Source: Strongylocentrotus purpuratus
Lineage: Eukaryota; Echinodermata; Echinoidea; Camarodonta; Strongylocentrotidae
Assembly (NCBI RefSeq): GCF_000002235.5
Contig: NW_022145615.1
Coordinates: 33,115,594 to 33,179,593, forward strand
DNA: 64,000 bases
Direction of reading: 5' to 3'
The notes beneath the pieces were generated by a model. The model did not search any database. It had not been told where the DNA came from and was given only the letters and a program-made list of their open reading frames with translations. This document shows, piece after piece, positions 23,545 through 34,004 of this stretch (its first letter is position 1; each line of letters opens with the position of its first letter). The translations under genes were made by a program, and so were the position numbers.

Positions 23545-23855
23545 CTGTAATATAATTCAAAATACAAAATCAGGATGGACAAATATAATACACTCATCAG
23601 AAAGAAATGTTGTACATGTTACCATAATTTATATTGATTAATTTCTCCTTCTTCTTCTTATTCTTCTCTTTTCCATTGAGTAGCCCCTGTCCTCAATCAT
23701 GAATTTAGCCATATCATCATGTGCTTTTGATATTCCAAGAAAAAATGCAATCTTCTGAGAATTGTAGATGTTCATTATTGTATGATAACTTTTAGGTCTT
23801 CTAGATACATTTTCACTATTATAATTTGAGCACAATAATATATTGGAAGACTTAC

Positions 23856-24020
23856 GTGTGTTACAAGCAAGACCATGAGCACCGACGTCACATGAACATC
23901 CATAAGGATCAGGAAGGCAAAAAAGAAGCCCATGACATTGTGAGGCAGGATCACTGGGTCTAAATGAACATTGAAACTCGCAGTTCAATCCAAATCGATT
24001 TCCACCATCATTTCTACAAA
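23856..24020 (-). CDS. Gene A (Tie-like receptor) exon: EGF-like domain 2
   Basis: A 165-bp exon with a TTTTTTTCAG acceptor (24021) and GTAAGT donor (23855-23850). It encodes about 55 residues with CRNDGGNRFGLNCEFQCSF, CHGLLFCLPDPYGCSCD and GAHGLAC: eight cysteines. Gene B has the matching 162-bp exon at 55651-55812, one codon shorter in the FRPSDPAS/FGNDRVS loop. Confidence 0.87.
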
Positions 24021-24594
24021 CTGAAAAAAAATAGTTGCAATGTTGAATCAAAACCTTATAGACTGGCATATGAAATAAGATTTCATGAGATAGATTTCAA
24101 ATATGGTTGGTTGCTTTCCTGTAATCTTCTTTGCAAATTACTGATGGTGTCTAATGCTTTTTAAACATAACAGTTTTTACTACAATGAATAAAGCCCTTC
24201 CATTTCAAGGATAGCAAAGTTCGTCGATCATAAAAATTAATGTTATTGAGACATTATCATGCGTTATTTAAACATTCATATGGTATTAAGGAATAAGAAA
24301 CAAAAGTCAATCTTTTTCCCTGCTGTATATTATTTTTCATTTATGTTTTGTATTGATGTATTTGATGTACATGCAGTGTATATACATGTACATGTAGAAT
24401 AACCCGCATGTATAATACTTTTTTTATTTCTCTATCTTCTCGGCAGGTAGAAGAATATTGAAATGAGCATGTAAAATAGATGTACATTACTCTGTTCATT
24501 TACAATGGAATAAGTCAAGACATATCTTCCTCAATTCATCTATTAAGAGAAAAAATAAACATCATTCCACATGAAGTTCTACAGGCCTACTTAC

Positions 24595-24729
24595 TTTCTA
24601 AACAATTCTGTCCCTTGAAGTTGTTAGGACAGATACATAGACCAGACTTGTCGTCACAGACTCCAACATTGTAGCATTTATCACAGATACCATAACACTC
24701 AGGGGGACCCCACTTACCAGCAGGGCATT
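24595..24729 (-). CDS. Gene A (Tie-like receptor) exon: EGF-like domain 1
   Basis: A 135-bp exon with acceptor CTCATATTAG (24730) and GTAAGT donor (24594-24589). It encodes about 45 residues: ECPAGKWGPPECYGICDKC, then VCDDKSGLCICPNNFKG and NC, with eight cysteines. It follows the second Ig exon, as in Tie receptors. The gene B exon (54763-54897) is the same length and nearly identical. Confidence 0.88.
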
Positions 24730-24967
24730 CTAATATGAGAAAGGGAGAGTAAAACATGATGATGTAAAATACATGTCACTAAAGATTACATTTTTTTTAT
24801 TGGATAGGAGATAAGCAGGGTAAAAAAAAAATTGAAGTAGACAATTGAAAGTTAAACAATAAAGTTCTCGAACGTAGAACTATAGTGTATGTCATTGGAT
24901 CTGTTACATTCTAAATATATTGACAGATAATTTTGAACTGACCTCCGTACAAATCACACCATAGATT

Positions 24968-25253
24968 ATAATAATAATAATAATAATAATACTCAGTTTT
25001 TATATAGCGCTTATTACAATCACTAAGCGCTTCCAAATTTGGAGATTATTATCCCGGTTTTAGCTGTGCTGCCATTACGGTGCTCTAGCATTTCAAAGAA
25101 TTAATTCCTGCCAGGTACCCATTTACATCAAGTGGGTTGAGTGTGGCAAATGTAGATCAATGTCTTGCCAAATAACATTAGTGCAGCGGCGGGTCTCGAA
25201 CCGCGGACCTTGTGATCGACAGTCCGATGACTAACCACTCGAGCATAGCACCT
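24968..25253 (-). mobile_element. tRNA-derived SINE, present in gene A arm only
   Basis: Read on the minus strand it starts with a tRNA-like head: an A-box region TGCTCGAGTGGTTAG (25247-25233) and a B-box GGTTCGAGACC (near 25203-25193), so RNA polymerase III transcription is plausible. A ~200-bp body follows, then AAGCGCTATATAAAAACTGA and an (ATT)n tail at 24990-24970. It lies in the Ig2-EGF1 intron of gene A. The aligned intron of gene B (54.5 kb) runs straight across without it. Confidence 0.8.
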
Positions 25254-25589
25254 GGATTTCATGATTTAAAGTTTCATATACATCTTTTGAAATTAGATTT
25301 ACAAAGGGGAACAAGCTGTCCATTTTACGGTATTAAATGTGCCTAGCCTAAAAGGTCAGACTTGGACATAATCTACAAGAATACTCTAGAATAACACTTG
25401 TCAGAAATGTACACATTCATTTTTTGGATCAGTAATTCAATATTTATGAATAGGCCTATGTAACATCATCTAAATATAACTTACATGTTAGTCCAATGAA
25501 TCTAAAATAAAGATTCCTTAGCAAAATATGAAGCAATACCTTTACATGCATCATCACAAACAATGTGACTAAAACATTTGTACATGTAC

Positions 25590-25865
25590 CTCTGACGATG
25601 AGTCTGTATACTCCTCCTCTATTTTGATTCCTCTCGTTATCATAGTAGATCTCATAGATTCCTTGGTCTGATGTCTGGATTGGGTTTTGGAAGCTGATCT
25701 CAGTCTGCCCATCAAATGGTGTAAGAACCTCACTTCCATCTTTCCTCCAAGTAATCACATTGTCATTCGCATCAGGATTACTACGACTAGTCATGCTGAT
25801 CATCACTCCAGTGTCATTCACATTGACAGTCTTTGTAAACAATTCATCACTTGATATGAATTTAG
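25590..25865 (-). CDS. Gene A (Tie-like receptor) exon: second Ig-like domain, lacking the usual cysteines
   Basis: A 276-bp exon with acceptor CCTTTTAACAG (25866) and a GTACAT donor (25589-25584), encoding 92 residues. VITWRKDGSEVL is the strand C Trp region of an Ig domain and IQTSDQGIYEIYYDNE is the D-x-G-x-Y strand F motif. The usual B- and F-strand cysteines are replaced (MISMTS, YEIYY), so the canonical disulphide is missing; the same is true of gene B. Of about 84 residues compared by eye with gene B, 9 differ. Confidence 0.85.
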
Positions 25866-26195
25866 CTGTTAAAAGGGATGATAAGTTAAACTAATAAAAA
25901 CAAAGTTAACTGTAATGTATTATTATAGTGCCTATACAGGTCACGTGCAGTATAGCTATATTTATTAAACGGTATGCTTTTATAGGACTTTGCATTCATT
26001 TATTTCACCGTTGATATATATCCAAGATTATAACATGGCAAATAGTGTGTTGCATGTCAAATCCATTAGGACTTTTCTTTTGAAGTGAACATAAACTGCA
26101 TCAACACAAGTGGGCTTGTTTCAGGCTGAACTCCATACCCCGCATGATTTGCATATGAAAACTATGTTGTGCTATTCAAGTCTAAAAATTATTAA

Positions 26196-26787
26196 AGGGA
26201 CTTTGTAACATTGTTCAGATGAGAGATAGTGGTGCTAAGGTAGTGACTTCAATGCTAGATGTACAATTAAAGATAATCTGAAAATTTGAGTGAAAACGGA
26301 TCATTATTCATGGTACAAATTGGGAAAAACTTATCTGATCGATTCCTTAATTCTCCCAACTATATTATTCTAGAGTCTACTTCTATTCTACTACTTGTCA
26401 AAGCCTGTTCAGCATCAAGACACGGACAATTTAATTACATTTTAGGTGAATGTAAATTGTCACACAGCAATAAAATGGCTCTACATTCCATTCCAGACAG
26501 TTAAGTGTTGACAGATTTTTATAGCCTGTTTTATGTACTTTTCTCATGGAAAAACGGTTGGGAAAATTCAAAAAATGTTGGGAGAATTTACTGTTAATCA
26601 CTGTTAGAGGGTGCCTCACATCGACGCCTTCAAAGAAAACCATAGATATCTTTGTGGTTTGAGAATTTGTTCAGGATTTTTTGCATGTCAGAGGGTTAGT
26701 ATAGTAGAAGGAATATAGTAAGTAACATTTTATACAAAAATTAAGCAACTTTTTTTCATCAACCTTCAACAATGTTACCGAGTCACT
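26196..26787. mobile_element. 592-bp TTAA-flanked MITE, absent from gene B arm
   Basis: Left end TTAA+AGGGACTTTGTAACATTGTT, right end AACAATGTTACCGAGTCACT+TTAA; the two ends match at 16 of 20 positions as inverted repeats. The aligned site in gene B (TTAA at 51203-51206, within GGATACTGTTAAG) is empty and has one TTAA. TTAA target duplication suggests a non-autonomous piggyBac-type element. Confidence 0.88.
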
Positions 26788-27162
26788 TTAACAGTATCCT
26801 ACCCTAGAATCTCGAGATTCATTGACATTATTCATGTGAAATATCAAGCCTTTGTAATATAGCCATCCTCAAGAATTAATCTTCAACGAGTGTGAAAGCG
26901 TCATAAGCGGAGCAGTTTTATCGAATCACTCTCGCTCCTGATCCTCCAGTCACTACACCGTCTTGCTTAAAAGCCTCTCTGCTGTATTTCAATAAGGATT
27001 ATGAACGAAGTTTATCAGAAGATACCACATATAGAATTTCATCGCCAAAGATGCCCTTTCTCTGCTGTTACAGTGCATTACGTATAGTCTACAATTGTAG
27101 AATACATCTTTAAAAATAGGGAATTCCTATACTTATTATGATGAATGAAATAATAATCTCAC

Positions 27163-27468
27163 CATCATTTCGTTGGAAAAATGTAGTAACCCTTGTAACA
27201 TCTCGATCAGGTTTAGAAGCCTCACAGTAGAAAGGACCGAAACCATCTCTATCCCATCCATCTCCTGTGGGGAATATGACCCGTCTGACGAATGGCAATG
27301 AGTGTCCTACATCTGGTGGTGGTGATCTGTCTGTTGGTATGGGTGCTGATCGACCAAATGATAGTGTAGTGTCTCTATCTGGTTCACTGGGGAAACATGG
27401 ATACTGACCACTAGATGTACCTACATTGGTGTATGACGTGGTCAGCACTGTGATGTGAACAACCTCAC
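27163..27468 (-). CDS. Gene A (Tie-like receptor) exon: first Ig-like domain
   Basis: A 306-bp exon with acceptor TGTTTTAG (27469) and GTGAGA donor (27162-27157), encoding 102 residues. It starts GEVVHITVLTTSYTNV, has one cysteine in GQYPCFPSEPD and one in GPFYCEASKPD, consistent with the disulphide of an Ig-like domain; FGPFYCEAS resembles the D-x-Y-x-C strand F region. It is the first exon after the signal peptide exon, whose phase 1 end fits. The gene B exon is 12 bp longer and noticeably more diverged than the Ig2 and EGF exons. The N-terminal Ig/EGF head is the ligand-binding part of Tie receptors, which is the inferred role. Confidence 0.82.
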
Positions 27469-27594
27469 CTAAAACACCAAGAGAGAATTTTTGTTATTTT
27501 AATTATTCATACCTATACCAAGTTTTGCCATATTTTTAAGGAAGGAAGACAATGGATTTGTCCGAACTATGTTTCTTGAGTATGTGACACATTC

Positions 27595-28105
27595 TTTTCA
27601 ATTCGTTTTATTCATTTACATCTCAGTAAAAACAATACAAAGATATAAACAAAGATAAGCCTTTGCAATATATAAGAACATGAAAATAGGGAACTAAAAA
27701 ATAAGGCCAAATGATCTTGTGGAGGCATAATTCCCCAAACAATAATTAACAGAAACATATACAAACAAAACTAAAAAAAAGAAGAAACATACATGACAAA
27801 ACATGACAGGGAAATCATTCATGGCAGGTAATACAAATGGAAATAATCATTACAAAATCATGAGTTTGAAAACAGTTATAGGTAATGTTTTATATTTTTA
27901 ATATGAATATTGGTAAAGAATCAATGATATTTAGATATAAGAAGCGGCTTCAAGTTTCTTTTAAAAAAATGTTAAAGACTTGCATGAGGATATTTCGGGA
28001 GGAATAGAGTTCCAAATAAAAGGAGAAATGTTTCTTACTTATTTCAGATATATATTTATCTATAATGGCCAAAAATGAAAATAGTCTCGCCCACGAGTAT
28101 TAAAA
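27595..28105 (-). mobile_element. 5'-truncated CR1/L2-like LINE 3' end, gene A arm only
   Basis: On the minus strand a short frame at ~28020-27930 reads WNSIPPEISSCKSL then a broken FKKKLE-like end, the C-terminal tail of a CR1/L2-type RT. A ~300-bp 3' UTR ends ...AATGAATAAAACGAATTGAA near 27595. Conserved intron flanks on both sides align to adjacent bases of gene B near 50345-50360, so the block is an insertion. Confidence 0.65.
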
Positions 28106-28684
28106 TTAAAACTTACATTAAAAAGTATATAACAAAGACCCTAGCTCAACCAATCCACCTTTCATTTTTGAGTTATGAAAAAAATAAATTACACGGGGTA
28201 TGAATAATGCAGATGTCAACTGTAAGTCTATACTCATTTTCATTTTCCACATGCATTTTGGATTTCAAACAATCAAGTAATTTATATGTACTATATGCTA
28301 TAGAATAATCAAAATCTAAATCGATTGATGGCCTATTGAGGAGCAAGGCATGTGAGGGAATGCCCCTATGGTAATACTAACGTCACAAATACGAACGGAA
28401 AATGTTATTTTGATGATATTGCGTATTTCCATAGCGCGTGGACAGATCCACCAAGCAAGGTGCGCTTCATGCGCTTCTGTATACCACGATTTCGGTGCTC
28501 ACACAGCATTCAAGGAATTCCTTTCTACCAGTACCCATTGAACATTATGGGAGAAGGGTGGCAATTGCAGATTGTCTTTCCGAAAGGGCTCGAACCCATG
28601 ACTTTCCCATCTCCAGTCATGTTTTTAAGCCACTCGACTACGACTATATTATTATGCTTAATCGAATATTATTGTCTTTTCAGG

Positions 28685-28930
28685 CAGTGGCGGATCCAGC
28701 CGGCGGGAAGAGGGGGGGGGGGGCCCAATCCGTGAGAAAATATTAGTTGCGACTCAGCCACCGGTGAATAAGCGGGGGGGGGGGGTGGGGGTAGGAGGCA
28801 CTTTTTTTTGGTCAAATTTTTCAGGAAATATTTTGCGCCGACTCAGTCAGCCGTTGAATAAGCGGGGGGGGGGGGGGTGAGACCACTATTTTTTTTTTTT
28901 TCTTCACCAAATTCGTGAGAATTCTTTTTA
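28685..28930. mobile_element. hAT-like G-tract MITE, left part
   Basis: Begins CAGTGGCGGATCCAG at 28685. Two diverged copies of the family core (GACTCAGCCACCGGTGAATA, GACTCAGTCAGCCGTTGAATA-like) are each followed by 10-14 G. The right terminus is not recognisable. The matching gene B intron (45.97 kb) lacks it. Confidence 0.65.
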
Positions 28931-29154
28931 AAAAAAATTGTTTGTTGATCCGTCAGTATCCGTGTGTGTTTTTTTAATCAAACATGTTCGGTTATATACT
29001 GATTAAAACAGATCTCAAATGTTATGAATAAATCAATTATTATTAGTATTACATGACGATCAGTATCTATAGATAAATATGTGGGTAAAGGGATTATATT
29101 TAAACATACTTTCAGTTTGAATTCAGTATGATTAAAACATAACTTAATCAGGTG

Positions 29155-29215
29155 TTATGATGATGATGATGATGATGAACAGCATTTGTATTGCGCCATA
29201 TATCTGTTTCAAAAA
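29155..29215 (-). repeat. SINE 3' end with (ATC)n tail
   Basis: The minus strand reads TATATGGCGCAATACAAATG, then CTGTTCATCATCATC. The GCGC-AATACAAATG ending is SINE-like; the body could not be outlined. Confidence 0.4.
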
Positions 29216-29842
29216 CATTCGAAGGCGCGAGCTCCTCCAATAAAATTAGCATTTAAATGTCTGAAGGAAGATGTTATGGTAAGGATTGCTAACAAACATC
29301 GTATAGCCCGCAACTTCCGAGTTATTTCTGATGGAATGTTTTAAGCTTGCTACAAAATGGTGCACAGCAGTTGTTAAACGTATTCTAGCCATTCTGGTTA
29401 AATATTGTCTACAACAAACTCCGAGATTTTGAAGTATAAAAAAAACGATTATCGCCGAGTTGTAACATTTCGACTAACTGAATTTTGGGATTCACTAATC
29501 AGGAGATACTTCATACTCTATCTTTCTATTTCAAGTAAAGATGTGTAAACTGAATATGTTTTTTTCCCATGTTATTATGCGTCAAGTTATAAGGTGTTTA
29601 TTTTTAATGCAAGGGGGTGTATAGCACATGAGCAAGAATTCTAATCATTCCCATTAATACCCTGATAGAATAAAAATAAAAATGGGGACCCCCCCCCCCC
29701 CCCCCCCAAATCACTGACACTGGAACAAGCAAACAGACATCTCATTTTTCAACAAGCATTTCTCTCGCGATCAAGATACTACTGAATAGGAAATTAACTG
29801 TGTGTGTATACATTGAAAAGGACCATGATTTGGTCCCTTTAA

Positions 29843-30295
29843 AGATGAAGTTGAGTTCTGGTCATGCAATTGCATTGTGAAAGAAACTGTGTGGAATCGA
29901 TCAGAAAAGGTTGATCATCTAGCATATAAATATTCGTGTGTATTGCAAGGTTCTTGAATCATGAAAATGATAAGAAATTTGGTCAAGTCTTGGTAAACTT
30001 ACAAGCACTGTACACAGAAAGATGTTTATTGGACTACACGAACACGTGGCGAAAAAATCCGTCCCGATTTGTACGATATTACATGCCATATTTAGAATAT
30101 TAAAGCATTTGAAGAGCCATGCTTTTCAGGGAATATGGTTTATCTGATGTTCTTCCACATTTGCATAATACCAATGATAACGATCACAATTTTTTCAGGG
30201 AATATGGTTTATCTGATGTTCTTCCACATTTGCATAATACCAATGATAACGATCACAAATTATTTTTCACCTCTTCCCAGAACTCAACCTTCTCT
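29843..30295. mobile_element. 453-bp TTAA-flanked MITE with an internal 69-bp tandem duplication
   Basis: Left end TTAA+AGATGAAGTTGAGTTCTGG (29839-29861) and right end CCAGAACTCAACCTTCTCT+TTAA (30277-30299) are near-perfect inverted repeats. The aligned gene B site (42190, TTGAAGG) is empty, with a degenerate TTAA. Inside, 69 bp are repeated in tandem (30123-30260) with almost no differences; the open frame across it has no recognisable domain. Confidence 0.82.
30123..30260. repeat. Two-unit 69-bp tandem duplication
   Basis: TTTTCAGGGAATATGG...GATAACGATCACAA occurs twice in a row with a period of 69 bp. The copies are essentially identical, so the duplication is recent. Confidence 0.92.
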
Positions 30296-30822
30296 TTAAG
30301 CATTTAACATTTTTCTTTCAAGGACAATAGTATACATACTGTAACTGACCCCCCCCCCCCCCCCCAACACATGATCGACGTAGATCACAATCTTGTAGCA
30401 CGATCACCGAGGGTGGGTAAAGTACGTTGACAAAATGCTTTTAACAACGGAAGTATTTGAATTTAATTCATAGTTCAAACTCTACTCAATTAAAACCAGA
30501 GTCTATTTGCATGAACATTAGGCAAATAATTATGATACAAATGTGTACTGAACATCATTTTTGAACGGCCCTATTTATTAATTATTAATTTATTGCGATA
30601 ATACGGAACTAATTTTTAGCAACCCATTCTTTTCGCAATGGTTGATATTAGGCAAAATACTTTTCTAGTTTTCGATTTAGAGCAAGGAGAATTTTTTTCC
30701 CAAAATCATGACTTCGGGGAGCGGAACCTGAGATTTTTTATCTTCACTAAAATAATTGTAAAAAAATATTCTGCTTTCAAAATAAAAACTGTGTACGGTA
30801 TTGCATATAAATACTCAACTAG

Positions 30823-31010
30823 GCGTTGCGGCGTGCGCCTGTAATCCAGCTAACAGTGGAAGTTACAAACTGATTCAGGCGAGGAAGCAGGTTCGAAACT
30901 GAGTCACGTCTTTCGGATGGTGACGTTTAAAGGTCGGTCCCCAGACGTAAATAATCATATCTGATTGACAAACGTCTGCAAAAACACAATACAAACACAC
31001 ACACACTCCT
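30823..31010 (+). mobile_element. tRNA-derived SINE-like element
   Basis: CCAGCTAACAGTGG (about 30846-30859) fits a pol III A box and GGTTCGAAACT (about 30890) fits a B box, about 35 bp apart. GATGGTGACGTTTAAAGGTC and GGTCCCC follow, a body type seen in invertebrate SINEs, then an ACACACAC-rich end. The preceding GCGTGCGCCTGTAATCC has a 7SL/Alu look, but the B box favours a tRNA origin. Confidence 0.5.
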
Positions 31011-31311
31011 TACATTTAAAGGCCAAAGTTCAGCCAATTGAACAGAGCCAGTTTTTAAAGCATCAACATCTGCAACCTTATGCATTTTGGGATCTTTTCA
31101 CATCTTATGATAGGCGTATGTGAAAAGTTATTATACTAGGTTGGTGATAATATTTTATCTTATGAAAACTATTGTTGCAGGAAATCTTACGACTAAAAGC
31201 ATGTGAAATATTTTTATACGGAATCTATACGATTCAATATTTAGATGACATTTTGCTTATAAAATGCATTTTTTTAAAATAAAGAATCAGACAAAGAAAC
31301 AAACACACACA

Positions 31312-31588
31312 CAGTGGCGTACGCAGGATTTTTTCAAGGGGGGGGGGGGGGGGTATGAGCACATTTATTTTGTTTGGTCCCAAAAATTTCGCAACGACTC
31401 TGCCAACCGCTGAATAAGCTGGGGGAGGGTAAGAGCACTTTTTTTTGGGGGGGGGGGTCCATAAAAAATTGCAACGACTCAAGGGGGGTAAGCTCACTTT
31501 TGGGATATAAATAGTGTTTGTTTTTTTCAATTAGGGGGGTAGGGATCATTAAAAATCCCATAACAATCCCCCGCTGCGTACGCGCCTG
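31312..31588. mobile_element. 277-bp hAT-like G-tract MITE, complete, gene A arm only
   Basis: Terminal inverted repeats CAGTGGCGTACGCAGG and GCTGCGTACGCGCCTG are flanked by a perfect 8-bp CACACACA on both sides. The interior has the core GCAACGACTC...GCCAACCGCTGAATAAG, G-runs and AGAGCACTTTTTTTT, partly repeated twice. The gene B counterpart (about 40430-40445) is an empty TGTGTATGTG site. An 8-bp duplication and CAG...CTG ends indicate a hAT-type MITE; short CA repeats make this particular duplication less decisive. Confidence 0.82.
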
Positions 31589-31860
31589 CACACACACAAG
31601 AGAAATGCATGGGGTTTAACATTTCAAAACCCTTATTTCTAGATGTAAGTCGGGTGCATGTGAAAAAACGAAAAACGGCCTAAAAAATTGGGAAAAATGA
31701 CTTAGTTGATAATTCTCAGGTATATCTAACTATAATTATATATGCTTATATGCTCACATGACCATGATGACATTTTCATAAAATGATCGACTCAATCATG
31801 ATCACCTCTGTTCGCAAACAATGACATCAATATGGATTTGAATGGATGAAAGCAACCTAC

Positions 31861-31936
31861 CTTGTATCAATATCGGAATACAGACGAAAGGATACAGAGT
31901 TAATAAAAACAGTGTCAGTACTTTTAATGTTGCCAT
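31861..31936 (-). CDS. Gene A (Tie-like receptor) exon: start codon and signal peptide
   Basis: The ATG at 31936-31934 opens MATLKVLTLFLLTLYPFVCI then PILIQ, a basic residue followed by a hydrophobic core: a secretory signal peptide. The exon ends ACAAG|GTAGGT at 31861, 76 coding bases, so the next exon starts in phase 1, as the other exons require. Gene B has the same exon with the same start, length and donor position. An in-frame upstream Met exists, but only the sequence from MATL onward is alike in both genes, so this start was chosen. Upstream, about 130 bp (31937-32075) are also conserved with gene B. Confidence 0.85.
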
Positions 31937-32075
31937 CTTTTCGAGTATTCTCCGCAACATCCACATTCCACACTCTGATTTCCCACAGGTATTCTCAATC
32001 ATCTCTCATCCGTATACACCGTGGACTCTCACCCGACATTCATATCATTGTGATATTTATCAGTGTGAATATCCA
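31937..32075 (-). promoter_or_regulatory. Candidate 5' leader/promoter of gene A, conserved with gene B
   Basis: On the minus strand, GTGAATGTCGGGTGAGAGTC-like sequence (CGGGTGAGAGTCCACGG at about 32034-32018) and ATTCC/GGAAT words match 39985-40005 in gene B. Conservation of non-coding DNA just upstream of both ATGs makes it the best candidate for a leader and proximal promoter. No clear TATA box was seen in this copy. Confidence 0.5.
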
Positions 32076-32191
32076 CAAACATATTCCCAGTCACGTACTT
32101 CTTTATTCACACGCGAACGAAGGGAATGTCTCGATTAATTCCAATGAAACCGCTCGCAAAGAGTCTAGCCTGAATCGGAAAGCTCGCTATA

Positions 32192-32846
32192 CCGTGTGAG
32201 TCCAAAAAAAGTTTACACCTAGAAAATTGCCAATTATATTAAAAATCATCTATGAACAGTACATTTGTATACACCTTATGAAAGAGTGTTTTATCCCAAA
32301 TCATTTGGTATCATTTTTTGTGTGGTATGTGTTCACGCTTGGATGAACAAGTGACATTGTTTGCGAGAGTGCAAAAATCGACTTGCGCCAAAGTGATGCC
32401 TACAGCATGTATTATGTTCGGATTAGTGGAGTGAGAGAATGAATTGAATGTATCAAATGAAGTGCATTGCATATACTTTTTGCAGAAGCAAAGTCACACA
32501 CGTACACACACACACACGCAAAAATGTTCGTTGATATTTGATATTCGATATTTGATATTGTGTGGCATGTTTAATTTTGTTAGGGATGTTATTTGGATCT
32601 GCAAAAACCGATTTAATACTCAAATCCCAATTGTTTTATTTAAACATCACATAAGCAACTTTGGCGCAAGTCAATTTTTGCACTCTCGCAAACAATGCCT
32701 CCTGTCCATCCAAGCGTGAACACTTACCACACAAAAATGATACCAAATGATTTGGGATAAAACACTCTTTCATAACATGTATAATAATTTACTGTTCATA
32801 GATGATTAACAACTTTCTAGGTGTAAACTTTTTTTGACTCACACTG
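32192..32846. mobile_element. 655-bp Tc1/mariner-like long-TIR (foldback) element
   Basis: TA-flanked ends CCGTGTGAGTCCAAAAAAAG and CTTTTTTTGACTCACACTG begin inverted repeats of about 200 bp, including TTTGCGAGAGTGCAAAAATC and its complement. A ~250-bp unique middle carries no transposase. A second copy lies at 36597-37391. Confidence 0.82.
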
Positions 32847-34003
32847 TATAGCGCTAGTATGAATTTACATCAAGGATTCTTGGAACACTTGAATGGTTAT
32901 GGAATCCAGGCGCGTACACAGGGGGAGGGGAGGGGGGTTGGGGTTGAACGGTGCCCTAGTGTTTACTATTCATCAGTGTATCACACTAGTCTTGTTCAGA
33001 CGGAGGCAAGTTACCCTAGGGTAAAGGTCGTGTTAAGAGCTAGTCGGGGGTAAATATGGCGAGGTAGGTGTAAAGGTTGGAGTAGTGACCGTCTGAACGA
33101 CGACCGTGTTAGCTACACCTAGGTGTAGCAACCTTTACCCTAGCCTTTTGACAAGGCCTCGTGACTATGGCTATGTTCCACCCCAATCAGCGGTTGAGAT
33201 GAGTCTAGAGACCCGGGGTGAACGCACGATCGAGTGGTTTTAACCGCGAGGCCTTTTGTATTCTGGATTTTACTGCTCTGCATGAATTATTCATGTCTTT
33301 GGATTTTTGACCAATCAGAATGGCCATCTCCCAGTTGATTTCGTTCGTGATTCCTTCATTATCAAAACATGTGAGAAAAGGAAAAAGGCGTAAACAAGTT
33401 TTGCTTATAAGATGAACATATAAATGATTTATACAAAATATCACATCCAAATTTATTTTAAATGCAAAATTACAAGAAAATAGGAAGCATTTGATGACTT
33501 GAACTAACAATAGTAAGTGAGATAATTGGACTTTCCATTTATATAAAATGAACCAGTCCAACTCGTTTCGTTCATTGTTATAGGTATTCGTACTCACTGA
33601 CCTCAGAGATCAGTGTTCGTACTACGTAGAGTTTACTGTGTGCGTGATAGATGATATATGCCGACGTCACGCGATGATACGTTCGGTGATTGGACGCTAC
33701 CATTTCGGTAGAGAATTCCAGTCGGAAACAATGGTTAATATAAGAAATCCAAACCGGATTACTAAAGGCTACTTTGCTGGGCCACTCGCTCTGGCGTTCA
33801 CTCAGGTTTTGGCGATTAGTCTCTTTTTAGTCGCTCGGCGTCTATCAGACATGAGGCCTTGTCTAATGGCTACCTTTACCCTGACCTATTTACTCCTAGA
33901 CAAATCCAGGAGTAACTCGCTAACACGACTAGAGGATAGCGTAAGTTGACCGTGTAGATGCTCTCAACTTACACCTGGAAGTATCTGTGACCTTTCACGA
34001 GCC
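32847..34003. other. Spacer between genes A and B, left part
   Basis: Holds a stub of a G-tract hAT-like element (CAGGCGCGTACACAGGGGG, 32907-32945), inverted GTTCAGACGG/CCGTCTGAAC (32994-33003, 33089-33098), and a perfect 18-bp palindrome GCTACACCTAGGTGTAGC at 33112-33129. No coding sequence was supported. Confidence 0.45.
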
Positions 34004-34004
34004 A

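Noticed and set aside
30830..30870. 7SL RNA/Alu-type sequence (GCGTGCGCCTGTAATCC)
   Set aside because: Only a short match; the following A and B boxes fit a tRNA-derived SINE better.
31842..32199. Plus-strand frames of 98 and 117 codons
   Set aside because: Shadows of the gene A signal-peptide exon and its upstream region; the minus strand has the start, donor and a paralogue.
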